A DNA stretch of 64,000 nucleotides from Chryseobacterium glaciei (GTDB lineage Bacteria > Bacteroidota > Bacteroidia > Flavobacteriales > Weeksellaceae): positions 1,498,501-1,562,500 of the forward strand of contig NZ_CP015199.1 of assembly GCF_001648155.1 (NCBI RefSeq), read 5' to 3'. The stretch's first letter is position 1. Each line of letters opens with the position of its first letter. Position numbers and translations under genes: made by a program. This document shows positions 55,982 to 63,730 of this stretch, in pieces. Under the pieces are notes generated by a model that was not told the DNA's origin, did no database searches, and was given only the letters and a program-made list of their open reading frames with translations.

Positions 55982-58573
55982 TTAGAAAGGTGAGTTTGGC
56001 TGCGTGAAACTTCTGTCTTTATATTTCAGAGCATCACTTAAAATATTAGCTTTTATACCAATAAAGAAATCGTACACTTTATACTGTCCGAAAGGAACCC
56101 AGTTAAAATTAATGGTAAAACTTCGCTGATCTCTCGAGAAACCAATTCTGGTATACGCCAATTCTTTTGTTACCATGTCGTAGTGAGTACTTCCGTTGAT
56201 GTTCCAGAAAGGAGTCAATTTAAGACTACCGTCTAATCCCACCGATGCCATTCGTGTAGGAATTCTATTGCCTGAAGTTTTTGTATATGCATAGTTTGCG
56301 TTTACATTCAACGTCCACGCTTGATCGAAACGAGCATAATTATCATCATCAAAATAATAATTCTCATTTCTTATCTCTCCTTTTGATTTATATTTTTTAG
56401 CGTAATCTGTTTTTGCTCCAAAAATCTCACTGCTTAAAGGATAAGATAACTGAACATTAAATCCTTGTACACTAAAGTGACCAAATTCTTCTGTTCTGAT
56501 ACCGCCAGTATCCTGTCCCGGAAGATAGATAATTTTATATGGATCTAAAGACAAACTTGTATTTACATTCAATTTATTATTGAAGAAAGAAGATTGTCCG
56601 TTGATAGTGAAAATTGACCACGGGTGATCGTTAGCCGCAAAATTATAACTTCCGGAAAGGTTTAAAGATTCAAATATTTTGATCTTTTTTACTCCAGTAG
56701 AATCACTTTTAGATTTCACTTTCATCTCAATATTGTTTCCGATATTGAATCCTAAAGCTCCAACTAATCCGCTTGATGGACTTCCAACGATACCTCCCTC
56801 AAAAATTGAATATGGAGTTAAAGCTCCTGTTGCGTTATAGTAGTTTTTATAATATCCAAACCCTGAACCTCCAAAGTCAGGAGAATAAGTAAACCCGATA
56901 CTTGGCGTCATCATATGTCTTAAAGCTTCTACGACAGCACCTTTTTTAAACTTCATCATTCCATACAACGTTGTCTGAATACTTGCTGTTGTTGAGAATG
57001 TAGAATATCCGGTAATTCCTTTATTTGTTTCAGTAATGTCCTTATTCGCGATAGGATCGTAGAATTTATTGACCGTTTTTGTTGTTAAAGCGTTATCAAC
57101 ATTTGCTCCTAATGTGAATGTAAAATATTTTGCAAGAGTTGTGTTTGTTGATAGAGCAATATTATTTTTAAGCCCCGTCTCCATTTTATCCCACATTTCT
57201 TTTTTGAAAAGCTCGCCTTCTTCGGTTCTTACAAAGTTTGTTAAATTGATTCCCGTATTTACCGTGATATTTTCTAATAAACCTTGTCTTACTCCTGTTT
57301 TAGATTTAAATAAATAAAACTGATTGATTGCAACGTTCATTTGAGGCAAACGTAAATCTGCCTGTCCCGTTGCAAAATTCTGAGAATAAGAAGTTGTTCC
57401 TGTGATCGTAATCGGTAATTTCAAGAACCTTTTCGTGATCGTTACGGTTGAGTTTTGCTGAGTATTTAATACATTCTGGTTTAGAATATAGTTGTTATTC
57501 AGCGTATTGTTATAAAATTTGGTACTTACGATATCTACTGAAGCAGAGAACGTTAGAAAAGGATTTGCTTTTGTATCCTGTGTATGTCTCCATGCAATTC
57601 TATAGGTACTGTTTTTATTATAATCATCAAGACCTTTGATTCCTCTTACCATCGTTCCGACATCTGCGGAGAAGTTTCCTGAGTAGCGGTATTTTTTCAA
57701 ATAATTCATTTCAGGTCTTAAATTCCAGCTTCCTTTTGTATAAATATCGGCAAGAACTTTAAGGTCAAAATGCTCTCCTATCGGTTGATAATACCCTATT
57801 CCATTTAAAAAGAAACCTACATCTTGCCTTTCCCCAAAACTCGGGATCAGAATACCTGCTGATCTCTTATCTGAAAACGGTAAGATCGCAAACGGCATAA
57901 TCAAAGGTGTCGGAACTCTTTCAATATATAATTGAATCGGTCCCGTTATAATCTGAGATTTTTCTTTGGTTTTAATTAATTTGATATTGGAAGCAAGCAT
58001 GTGATAATCCGCCGCAGTATCTTTTTTCTTGATAAAATACTCATCGGTTGTATACAGCGCATTTTTCATCGCAAAGACAGAATCGTTATATTTTTTTGTC
58101 TTTTTGGCGATAATTACCCCTTCACTTTCTTCAGTTCGGGCATTAAAAGCGATCGCCTGTTTAGTTTTGGTGTTATATTGAAACTCGTCGGTTTCATATT
58201 TTTTTCCTGCCTGAGTTGTAATAACAGGCTCGATGATTTTTCCTAAAGAATCCTGTTTACCTCTGGCATACATTAGACTTTTTTGTTCATCTATGGAGAT
58301 ATAATCTGCATCAATCTGCATATCCTGATACTTCACCTGAGCTTTTTTGTTCAGGTAAATCATCTTTTTAGGGAAGTCTCTACGGATATTATCTGCCTTA
58401 GTCTGAAGAATATCTTCTAAAGACTCTTTTTTTACAACAATGGTATCCTTTTTGGAAATAGTATCATTAACCACATTTTTAGGCAATTTTTCAGACGTTT
58501 GCTGTGCTAAAAAACTGTTAAAAATTAGGATAATTGAAATTTGTAATATATTTTTGAAGACGGTTTTGACCAA
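55982..58573 (-). CDS. lptD: LPS-assembly protein LptD
   Basis: About 863 residues if the start is the TTG at 58573 (VKTVFKNILQISIILIFNSF, a good signal followed by LAQQ). The ATG at 58651 would add an implausible 26 residues upstream of a -7 box and overlap the divergent gene by 12 bases. N-terminal OstA-like domain (QVKYQDMQIDADYISIDEQK, YARGKQDSLGK), then the plug/barrel (PFAILPFSDKRSAGILIPSF, FFLNGIGYYQPIGEHFDLK, YTKGSWNLRPEMNYLKKYRY). It inserts lipopolysaccharide into the outer leaflet. Confidence 0.9.
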   Translation of the reverse strand: MVKTVFKNILQISIILIFNSFLAQQTSEKLPKNVVNDTISKKDTIVVKKESLEDILQTKADNIRRDFPKKMIYLNKKAQVKYQDMQIDADYISIDEQKSLMYARGKQDSLGKIIEPVITTQAGKKYETDEFQYNTKTKQAIAFNARTEESEGVIIAKKTKKYNDSVFAMKNALYTTDEYFIKKKDTAADYHMLASNIKLIKTKEKSQIITGPIQLYIERVPTPLIMPFAILPFSDKRSAGILIPSFGERQDVGFFLNGIGYYQPIGEHFDLKVLADIYTKGSWNLRPEMNYLKKYRYSGNFSADVGTMVRGIKGLDDYNKNSTYRIAWRHTQDTKANPFLTFSASVDIVSTKFYNNTLNNNYILNQNVLNTQQNSTVTITKRFLKLPITITGTTSYSQNFATGQADLRLPQMNVAINQFYLFKSKTGVRQGLLENITVNTGINLTNFVRTEEGELFKKEMWDKMETGLKNNIALSTNTTLAKYFTFTLGANVDNALTTKTVNKFYDPIANKDITETNKGITGYSTFSTTASIQTTLYGMMKFKKGAVVEALRHMMTPSIGFTYSPDFGGSGFGYYKNYYNATGALTPYSIFEGGIVGSPSSGLVGALGFNIGNNIEMKVKSKSDSTGVKKIKIFESLNLSGSYNFAANDHPWSIFTINGQSSFFNNKLNVNTSLSLDPYKIIYLPGQDTGGIRTEEFGHFSVQGFNVQLSYPLSSEIFGAKTDYAKKYKSKGEIRNENYYFDDDNYARFDQAWTLNVNANYAYTKTSGNRIPTRMASVGLDGSLKLTPFWNINGSTHYDMVTKELAYTRIGFSRDQRSFTINFNWVPFGQYKVYDFFIGIKANILSDALKYKDRSFTQPNSPF

Positions 58574-58609
58574 TTTTTGTATATATTTATAATGTATATA
58601 ATTCAGGCT

Positions 58610-58617
58610 CAAAATTA
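58610..58617 (-). promoter_or_regulatory. Putative -7 box of lptD
   Basis: Minus strand TAATTTTG, a full TAnnTTTG match, 36 bases upstream of the TTG at 58573. It argues against a start at 58651. No -33 TTTG is at 19-21 bases. Confidence 0.4.
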
Positions 58618-58639
58618 ATATAATTTTTAAAACTGTAAG

Positions 58640-59932
58640 ATGCACAAACAAAATTTTAAAATAATTTTATCATTTCTCCTAATACTGGTCTGTAATTTTA
58701 TTTTTTCACAGAAGAAATTTACCCTCGTTTTAGATGCCGGACACGGGGGAAGTGACCATGGAGCCAATAGAAACTACGCGGACATCGGAAGAGTCGCGGA
58801 AAAGGATGTTACCCTAGCCGTTGTGTTAAAAATTGGTAATATGCTGGAGAAAAATAAGGACTTTAAAGTAATTTACACCCGTAAATATGATGAATATCCT
58901 TCTTTATCGGACAGAACCAACCTTGCAAACAGGAGCAAAGCAGATCTTTTTGTATCGGTACACTGTAATTCCGCACAAAGATCCGGAGCTTACGGAACCG
59001 AAACTTATGTACAAGGTCCAGATCAAAATGACACCAACTTAGAAGTTGCAAAAAGAGAGAATGACGTGATCTTTCTTGACGAAAAAGATAAACAGACGTT
59101 TGGTTCTTACGACGCAAGTTCTCCGGAATCATTAATTGCCCTAAAACTTCAGCAAAGCAAATATCTGGAGTCCAGTCTTCTTTTGGGCGGATTGGTAGAA
59201 GGAAATTTTGTTGAAAAAGATAAAAGATTCTCAAGAGGAGTTTTCCAAAAAAACTTACACGTTCTTCGTATGAATGCGATGCCTTCTGTTCTTATTGAGA
59301 CAGGATTTATCAATCATCCGGAAGAAAGTCATTACCTGGCTTCAGAAAAAGGTCAGGATGAAATTGCCATGAGTATCTACAACGCCATCATCGATTATAA
59401 AAAAGCGGTTGACAGAAAATCAGGAGGAGCATACAGTTCAACCACAAAAAAACCTGAACCTGAAAAGCCAGCCGAGGTTGCATTAAAGAACGACTTCAGA
59501 ATATTACTAATGAGTTCTCCTACCAAGTATAATGATAACGATCCTGCATTAAAAGGATTAAACTACATTCTTCCTATCAAAGAGAATGGACAGTACAAAT
59601 ACTATTACGGAGTTACTAACATGGCATCAGTGAAAGATATTAACCTTAGAACAGCCAAAGATGCAGGATTTAGAAATGCATTTGCAGTTGGATTTATGCC
59701 TAATCAAAAATTAAGCACTGGATATTACACGATCGAGGTCTTTGTAGGCGAGAAATTAAATGGCAATTCATTCATCATTCAAACCCTGAAAGATGTTGAA
59801 AGAAACAAAGAAGACGGTACTTTCTACTATACTTACGGAAAATTGTTCACTTTAGAGGACGCTGTGAAACTTCAGAAAGAGATTGAAGCTAAAGGAGTTA
59901 AAAATACGGTCATTCAAAAAGTTTATAAATAG
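58640..59932 (+). CDS. N-acetylmuramoyl-L-alanine amidase with SPOR-like C terminus
   Basis: 430 residues. Signal peptide MHKQNFKIILSFLLILVCNF. Amidase_3 catalytic domain with zinc ligands His35 (LDAGHGGSDHG), Glu54 (VAEKD) and His108 (SVHCNS) and catalytic Glu in LIETGFI. A linker and a C-terminal about 125 residues (FRILLMSS, YYYGVTNMASVKD, YTYGKLFTLEDAVKLQKEIE) resembling a SPOR-type peptidoglycan-binding domain. Cleaves peptide stems from glycan strands for daughter-cell separation. It starts divergently from lptD. Confidence 0.94.
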   Translation: MHKQNFKIILSFLLILVCNFIFSQKKFTLVLDAGHGGSDHGANRNYADIGRVAEKDVTLAVVLKIGNMLEKNKDFKVIYTRKYDEYPSLSDRTNLANRSKADLFVSVHCNSAQRSGAYGTETYVQGPDQNDTNLEVAKRENDVIFLDEKDKQTFGSYDASSPESLIALKLQQSKYLESSLLLGGLVEGNFVEKDKRFSRGVFQKNLHVLRMNAMPSVLIETGFINHPEESHYLASEKGQDEIAMSIYNAIIDYKKAVDRKSGGAYSSTTKKPEPEKPAEVALKNDFRILLMSSPTKYNDNDPALKGLNYILPIKENGQYKYYYGVTNMASVKDINLRTAKDAGFRNAFAVGFMPNQKLSTGYYTIEVFVGEKLNGNSFIIQTLKDVERNKEDGTFYYTYGKLFTLEDAVKLQKEIEAKGVKNTVIQKVYK

Positions 59933-59943
59933 TAAAAAATAAT

Positions 59944-59974
59944 TTTGAAGTTTAAAAGTTAATTTCTACTTTTG
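59944..59974 (+). promoter_or_regulatory. Promoter of tRNA-Glu 1
   Basis: TTTG (59944-59947), 19-base spacer, TACTTTTG (59967-59974); the tRNA starts 15 bases later. Exact consensus match. Confidence 0.82.
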
Positions 59975-59988
59975 CAACCTCAAAATTT

Positions 59989-60060
59989 GGTCTATTCGTC
60001 TAGTGGTTAGGACTCAAGGTTTTCATCCTTGCAACAGGAGTTCGATTCTCCTATAGACTA
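59989..60060 (+). tRNA. tRNA-Glu(TTC), copy 1
   Basis: 72 bases. Acceptor GGTCTAT / ATAGACT with a G1-U72 pair and discriminator A. Anticodon stem CAAGG / CCTTG with loop TTTTCAT, anticodon TTC. T arm AGGAG TTCGATT CTCCT. The body differs from copies 2 and 3 in acceptor and anticodon stems. Confidence 0.93.
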
Positions 60061-60113
60061 CAGAAAAAAGTATTCTGGTAAGCAAAAATGAGAGGAAATT
60101 GAAAAATTTTATT

Positions 60114-60121
60114 TAATTTTG
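60114..60121 (+). promoter_or_regulatory. Lone TAATTTTG -7 box after tRNA-Glu 1
   Basis: Full TAnnTTTG match without a -33 TTTG at 19-20 bases. It could drive the small ORF at 60154-60288 and the gene at 60276. Confidence 0.35.
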
Positions 60122-60153
60122 CAACCGCATTTATTCTTAATGAGAGAAAATAG

Positions 60154-60288
60154 GTGAAAAACATTAAATCCCTAATGTTCTATGATCCCGAATTAAGAAA
60201 AAGCAAAATGATGAATACTAATTTATTAAGTCCGAAGGATGTATTTCCGGAAAGATTTACAAATAATTTTATATCATGCCGGATTTAA
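60154..60288 (+). CDS. Possible small ORF overlapping the next gene
   Basis: 44 codons from a GTG (KNIKSLMFYDPELRKSK, then MMNTNLLSPKDVFPERFTNN), 37 from the ATG at 60175. It ends inside the gene starting at 60276. A -7-like box lies 33 bases upstream of the GTG, and GAGAG is 11 bases before it. Composition is protein-like, but the short length means it may be chance or a decayed gene. Confidence 0.3.
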   Translation: MKNIKSLMFYDPELRKSKMMNTNLLSPKDVFPERFTNNFISCRI

Positions 60289-60596
60289 AAATACAAGAAG
60301 CCAAGTTGCTTTTTAATAAAATCCACTCTAACCCAAAAAGTTACGATTTAAAGATCAATGAAGATGGGATCACAGGCAAGGATGATAAAATAAGTTTCAG
60401 ACTTTACAAGAGTGGAGAAAGAGGAGCGATGGAAGTTACAATTGACGGACTCACCTTCACCAACACCACCGGAGAATGGAACAACGCAATGATAATGTTG
60501 GAAAATATTATCAAGAGAATAGATAAAGAACAAGAAAATTTTAAAATAGAACAAGCAATAGATAAGCTTAAAAAGTACCTTTCAGAAGAAAATTAA
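60276..60596 (+). CDS. Small protein of unknown function
   Basis: 106 residues, no signal, likely cytosolic. N-terminal helix ([16 protein letters not shown]), a beta stretch ([34 protein letters not shown]) and a C-terminal charged helix ([20 protein letters not shown]). No family recognised. It lies 76 bases upstream of rpsT and has no terminator before the rpsT promoter. Confidence 0.6.
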   Translation: MPDLKIQEAKLLFNKIHSNPKSYDLKINEDGITGKDDKISFRLYKSGERGAMEVTIDGLTFTNTTGEWNNAMIMLENIIKRIDKEQENFKIEQAIDKLKKYLSEEN

Positions 60597-60622
60597 AAAT
60601 TTTCAAAAAAAGTCAAAAATAA

Positions 60623-60654
60623 TTTGGCAGGTATCAAAAAAGTTTTTATTTTTG
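60623..60654 (+). promoter_or_regulatory. Promoter of rpsT
   Basis: TTTG (60623-60626), 20-base spacer, TATTTTTG (60647-60654), 18 bases before the rpsT ATG. Consensus match. Confidence 0.75.
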
Positions 60655-60672
60655 CACTCACATTTAAACGAT

Positions 60673-60927
60673 ATGGCAAATCATAAATCAGCATTAAAAA
60701 GAATAAGACAAAACGAAGTTAGAAAAGTTCGTAACAGATACTATCACAAGACTGCTAGAACAGCTTTGAAGGTTTTAAGAAATGAAGAAGACAAAGCTGC
60801 TGCTGTAGAGCAATTGCCAAAAGTTATCTCTTTATTGGATAAATTAGCTAAGAAAAATATTATCCACAAAAACAAAGCTGCTAACTTAAAAAGCAAACTA
60901 ACTAAGCACGTTAATAAACTAGCTTAA
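60673..60927 (+). CDS. rpsT: 30S ribosomal protein S20
   Basis: 84 residues from [18 protein letters not shown]. The ATG at 60673 is chosen because the longer frame starts with seven residues unlike the family. Basic helical bundle binding the 16S 5' domain, ending [17 protein letters not shown]. Only 11 bases separate its stop from tRNA-Glu 2, so rpsT and the two following tRNAs may share a transcript. Confidence 0.97.
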   Translation: MANHKSALKRIRQNEVRKVRNRYYHKTARTALKVLRNEEDKAAAVEQLPKVISLLDKLAKKNIIHKNKAANLKSKLTKHVNKLA

Positions 60928-60938
60928 TCAGTATAGTT

Positions 60939-61010
60939 GGCCCGTTCGTCTATCGGTTAGGACCTCAGATTTTCATTCTGGTAAGAGGGGTTCGACTCCC
61001 CTACGGGCTA
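60939..61010 (+). tRNA. tRNA-Glu(TTC), copy 2
   Basis: 72 bases. Acceptor GGCCCGT / ACGGGCT (G1-U72), discriminator A; anticodon loop TTTTCAT, anticodon TTC; T arm AGGGG TTCGACT CCCCT. Identical to copy 3, which starts 169 bases downstream. No promoter match of its own is seen, so co-transcription with rpsT is likely. Confidence 0.94.
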
Positions 61011-61107
61011 CAAGACTTAATTACTACTAACCGGGTAATTAAAATAAGAGTTGAAACTTATAAAAACAAAAATACTAACCCTGTAATCTAATTACAGTTT
61101 GGTAGAT

Positions 61108-61179
61108 GGCCCGTTCGTCTATCGGTTAGGACCTCAGATTTTCATTCTGGTAAGAGGGGTTCGACTCCCCTACGGGCTA
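61108..61179 (+). tRNA. tRNA-Glu(TTC), copy 3
   Basis: 72 bases, identical to copy 2. It is the last chromosomal gene before the mobile element; the integrase gene starts 249 bases downstream. A terminator stem follows at 61203. Confidence 0.94.
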
Positions 61180-61202
61180 CTTAGCTTCTAATCGAAGTAT
61201 TT

Positions 61203-61236
61203 AAAACCCTGCAAATTGTATGATTTGCAGGGTTTT
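61203..61236 (+). terminator. Terminator after tRNA-Glu 3
   Basis: AAAACCCTGCAAAT / ATTTGCAGGGTTTT, perfect 14 bp with a 6-base loop. Confidence 0.85.
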
Positions 61237-61267
61237 GTCGTTTATAGTGGTTTCAAAATATTCAATT

Positions 61268-61351
61268 ATTATCAATAAAAAAGTGAGCTTTTCAGTGAGT
61301 ACTTTAATCAGTCTTACTTACTCACTGGAAATGACATAAAATATTGATAAT
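61268..61351. repeat. Nested inverted repeats upstream of the integrase
   Basis: Outer arms ATTATCAATA (61268-61277) and TATTGATAAT (61342-61351); inner arms CAGTGAGTA (61293-61301) and TACTCACTG (61319-61327); all perfect. They are candidate integrase or excisionase arm-type sites, or an operator for the integrase gene. Confidence 0.6.
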
Positions 61352-61427
61352 TAACATGTTGACTACACTAACATCTTGATTTAGGTTCGCTGCAAGGCTA
61401 ATTTTGTTTCACCTAAATTATTGAATC

Positions 61428-62678
61428 ATGAGTACACATTATTCCTTGCTCTTCTACCTGAAGAAACCGAAAAACTATGTTAGCGGCCCAAAATCAATCT
61501 ACATGCGTATTACCGTTGATGGTATACCCAAAGAAATTTCCACAGGTCGTGAATGTGATCAGTCCCGTTGGAACTCAAAGGCCAACCGTACCAACGGCAC
61601 CAAAGAAGAAAGTAAAACCCTTAATGCCTATCTCGATACCCTTGAACATAAGATGGCAGATTGCCATCATTCTCTTGTAAAGGACGAGTCAGAAATTTCC
61701 TCCGAAATACTAAAATTAAAATTTCTGGGTAAAGACAGTGAAAAACACTATCTGATCAGCGAGTTTTTAGACCATAATAAAAAAATGGAAGCCCTTATAG
61801 GAAAAGGGTATAAATCTAATACCTTAAAAGGGTATAAGACAACTAAAGGACACTTAGCAATGTACCTGAAAGAAAAACTTGGCTTAACTGATATTGATAT
61901 TAAAAAAATAAATCTCGCCTTTATCCTGGGATTCGAATTTTATTTACGTTCCGATATGTCATGCTCCGAGATCACAACAGCGAAGTATATTAAACATTTT
62001 CGAAAAATTATCAACTTGTGCCGAGCTCATAAATGGATTATTGATAATCCGTTTATATTTTACAAAAATAAAGCGAAGCCAACAGAAAAAGAATTTCTTA
62101 CCCAAGACGAGTTGGAAAGAATTGAACAAAAAGAATTAAAAATTAACAGAATCGACCATGTCCGTGACATTTTTGTTTTTTGTTGCTATACAGGTTTAGC
62201 CTACATCGATGTTAAACAATTACAGGTTTCCGACATAGCCAAAGGCGTTGACGGAAACCTGTGGGTACTTACCAATCGTGAAAAAACCGAAACAAACTCA
62301 AATATCCCACTACTGCCACAGGCATTAAATATAATTAACAAGTATGTTGACTACCCGCCATCTGCTTCTAAAGGGTTAGCTCTACCCGTGCTAAGCAATC
62401 AAAAAATGAACAGTTATCTAAAGGAAATTGCTGATCTGTGTCAAATTAATAAGGAGATAACATTTCATAAAGCACGCCACACGTTTGCCACCACAGTCAC
62501 CTTATCAAATAATGTTCCGATCGAAACAGTTTCCAAGATGCTTGGACATACCAATATTAAGACTACACAACATTATGCTAAGCTTTTAGATACCCGGGTT
62601 GGAAGCGATATGCAAATATTACAGCAGAAATTGAAACTTCAACAAGATCAAACAAACGATGACACTAATAAAAATTGA
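61428..62678 (+). CDS. int: Tyrosine integrase of a Bacteroidetes element
   Basis: 416 residues. N-terminal arm-binding domain (SLLFYLKKPKNYVSGPKSIY), SAM-like core-binding domain (about 108-210), and catalytic domain with Lys286 (TNREKTE), His347-Arg350 (FHKARHTFAT), His374 (MLGHTNIKTT) and nucleophile Tyr383 (QHYAKL). At the first-arginine position it has Ala258 in TGLAYIDVKQL; IntDOT-type integrases also lack this arginine. It recombines the element with the tRNA-Glu region. It is transcribed away from the tRNA. Confidence 0.94.
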   Translation: MSTHYSLLFYLKKPKNYVSGPKSIYMRITVDGIPKEISTGRECDQSRWNSKANRTNGTKEESKTLNAYLDTLEHKMADCHHSLVKDESEISSEILKLKFLGKDSEKHYLISEFLDHNKKMEALIGKGYKSNTLKGYKTTKGHLAMYLKEKLGLTDIDIKKINLAFILGFEFYLRSDMSCSEITTAKYIKHFRKIINLCRAHKWIIDNPFIFYKNKAKPTEKEFLTQDELERIEQKELKINRIDHVRDIFVFCCYTGLAYIDVKQLQVSDIAKGVDGNLWVLTNREKTETNSNIPLLPQALNIINKYVDYPPSASKGLALPVLSNQKMNSYLKEIADLCQINKEITFHKARHTFATTVTLSNNVPIETVSKMLGHTNIKTTQHYAKLLDTRVGSDMQILQQKLKLQQDQTNDDTNKN

Positions 62679-62726
62679 TAATGCTCCTGTGTCTTATCCT
62701 GTTATTAAGCGAATTAGCAACTAATT

Positions 62727-62766
62727 AAAAAAAAATCCAGAGACAACTATCCCTGGATTTTTTTTT
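62727..62766. terminator. Bidirectional terminator
   Basis: AAAATCCAG / CTGGATTTT with A and T runs extending the stem to 14 bp, 12-base loop. It serves the integrase and the convergent gene ending at 62842. Confidence 0.88.
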
Positions 62767-62841
62767 GGATCGTGGACCATGGAAAACGGTGGATGTATCG
62801 GTTATAAATTGAAAGCCTGATAATGAGTTGCCCGACTATTA

Positions 62842-63150
62842 TTAAATGTTTTTGCTATTTGTAACTATAATAAACCTAAATCGGCTTCCATTAACAGGAT
62901 GCCATGATGGAATATATTCAATATATCCATACTTTACCAGTTCAGAAAGAAACTTATGGTAACTAACAATGTTACCTATCCGCGAAAAATGCATGAGCTT
63001 CTTACGGCTGGTGTAAAAAAAATCCGATGGTTTATCACTATTTTGATAGTATAACAACGCCATCAGCAACGCAACATGATAAGATGATAACTTTTCATCA
63101 TCACCTATGCATCTTATTAGTTTCGCGAAAAAAGAATCCAAACTATCCAT
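62842..63150 (-). CDS. Winged-helix-like protein of the mobile element
   Basis: 102 residues. Helical N terminus (SYHVALLMALLYYQNSDKPS), then TSRKKLMHFSRIGNIVSYHK, YGYIEYIPSWHPVNGSRFRF, a helix-turn-helix plus a wing. It resembles small regulators next to excisionases in Bacteroidetes conjugative transposons. It lies 9 bases after the HTH gene and is likely co-transcribed; probable control of excision or transfer. Confidence 0.7.
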   Translation of the reverse strand: MDSLDSFFAKLIRCIGDDEKLSSYHVALLMALLYYQNSDKPSDFFYTSRKKLMHFSRIGNIVSYHKFLSELVKYGYIEYIPSWHPVNGSRFRFIIVTNSKNI

Positions 63151-63159
63151 ATAAATGTT

Positions 63160-63426
63160 CTATTTATCTCCGTTCATCAGTTTTTTAAGGTCTTCAAGAC
63201 GGTAATACATGCTCCCGCCAATTTTTCTGTAAGGCAGTGTACCGTTGATCCTCAAATTTTGTAAGGTTCCCGGTGACACTTTCAATATTTTACGTACTTC
63301 ACTACTCTTAAGCCATTCCCGATCGACATCCGATTTCATCTTCCCTTCGATAACTTCCCTGATCTCCTGGACAATCTCCTTTTTAAATTTCAGCAGATCT
63401 TCACGCGTTATAATTGCTATTTCCAT
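63160..63426 (-). CDS. Excisionase-like helix-turn-helix protein
   Basis: 88 residues. A helical N terminus (TREDLLKFKKEIVQEIREVI) followed by a MerR-type/HTH_17 domain (WLKSSEVRKILKVSPGTLQN, NGTLPYRKIGGSMYYRLEDL). This family supplies excisionases and regulators of Bacteroidetes mobile elements. It lies opposite to the integrase gene and is followed by the winged-helix-like gene. Confidence 0.85.
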   Translation of the reverse strand: MEIAIITREDLLKFKKEIVQEIREVIEGKMKSDVDREWLKSSEVRKILKVSPGTLQNLRINGTLPYRKIGGSMYYRLEDLKKLMNGDK

Positions 63427-63730
63427 GTGTAGTAAGTATTTATTTAAGGTACAAACCTTAATGATTACTGTAATTCCCTAACATTTACCCTATCTCCGGC
63501 AACTGCTACTCGCAAATATATCTCACAAAGTTTCCAATTCCTGCTAACTGGTATTGAGTGACATCAGATGGCTTTCAATGGCTTTAAAGCATTCATTAGC
63601 TTACCGCATTAACATCAATTTATTTTACTACTGACTCTAGCCTATACAGAGGACTCAAAGTTTCTCTAATAAAACTGCCTAAATTAACCTAACATGTTTT
63701 AAATTTGACACAAACTTCAAAATATAGAAA
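63427..63730. other. 304-base gap with operator-like palindrome
   Basis: No ORF seen. It has a perfect palindrome TTAAGGT-N4-ACCTTAA at 63444-63461, 18 bases upstream of the HTH gene start and a likely autoregulatory operator. A TAAATTTG -7 box at 63700-63707, with no -33, stands 24 bases before the gene at 63731. Nothing else is recognised. Confidence 0.55.

Noticed and set aside
60939..61179. tRNA-Glu copies 2 and 3 as attL and attR of a tiny element
   Set aside because: Only 97 non-coding bases lie between them; too short for an element, so a tRNA duplication is simpler.
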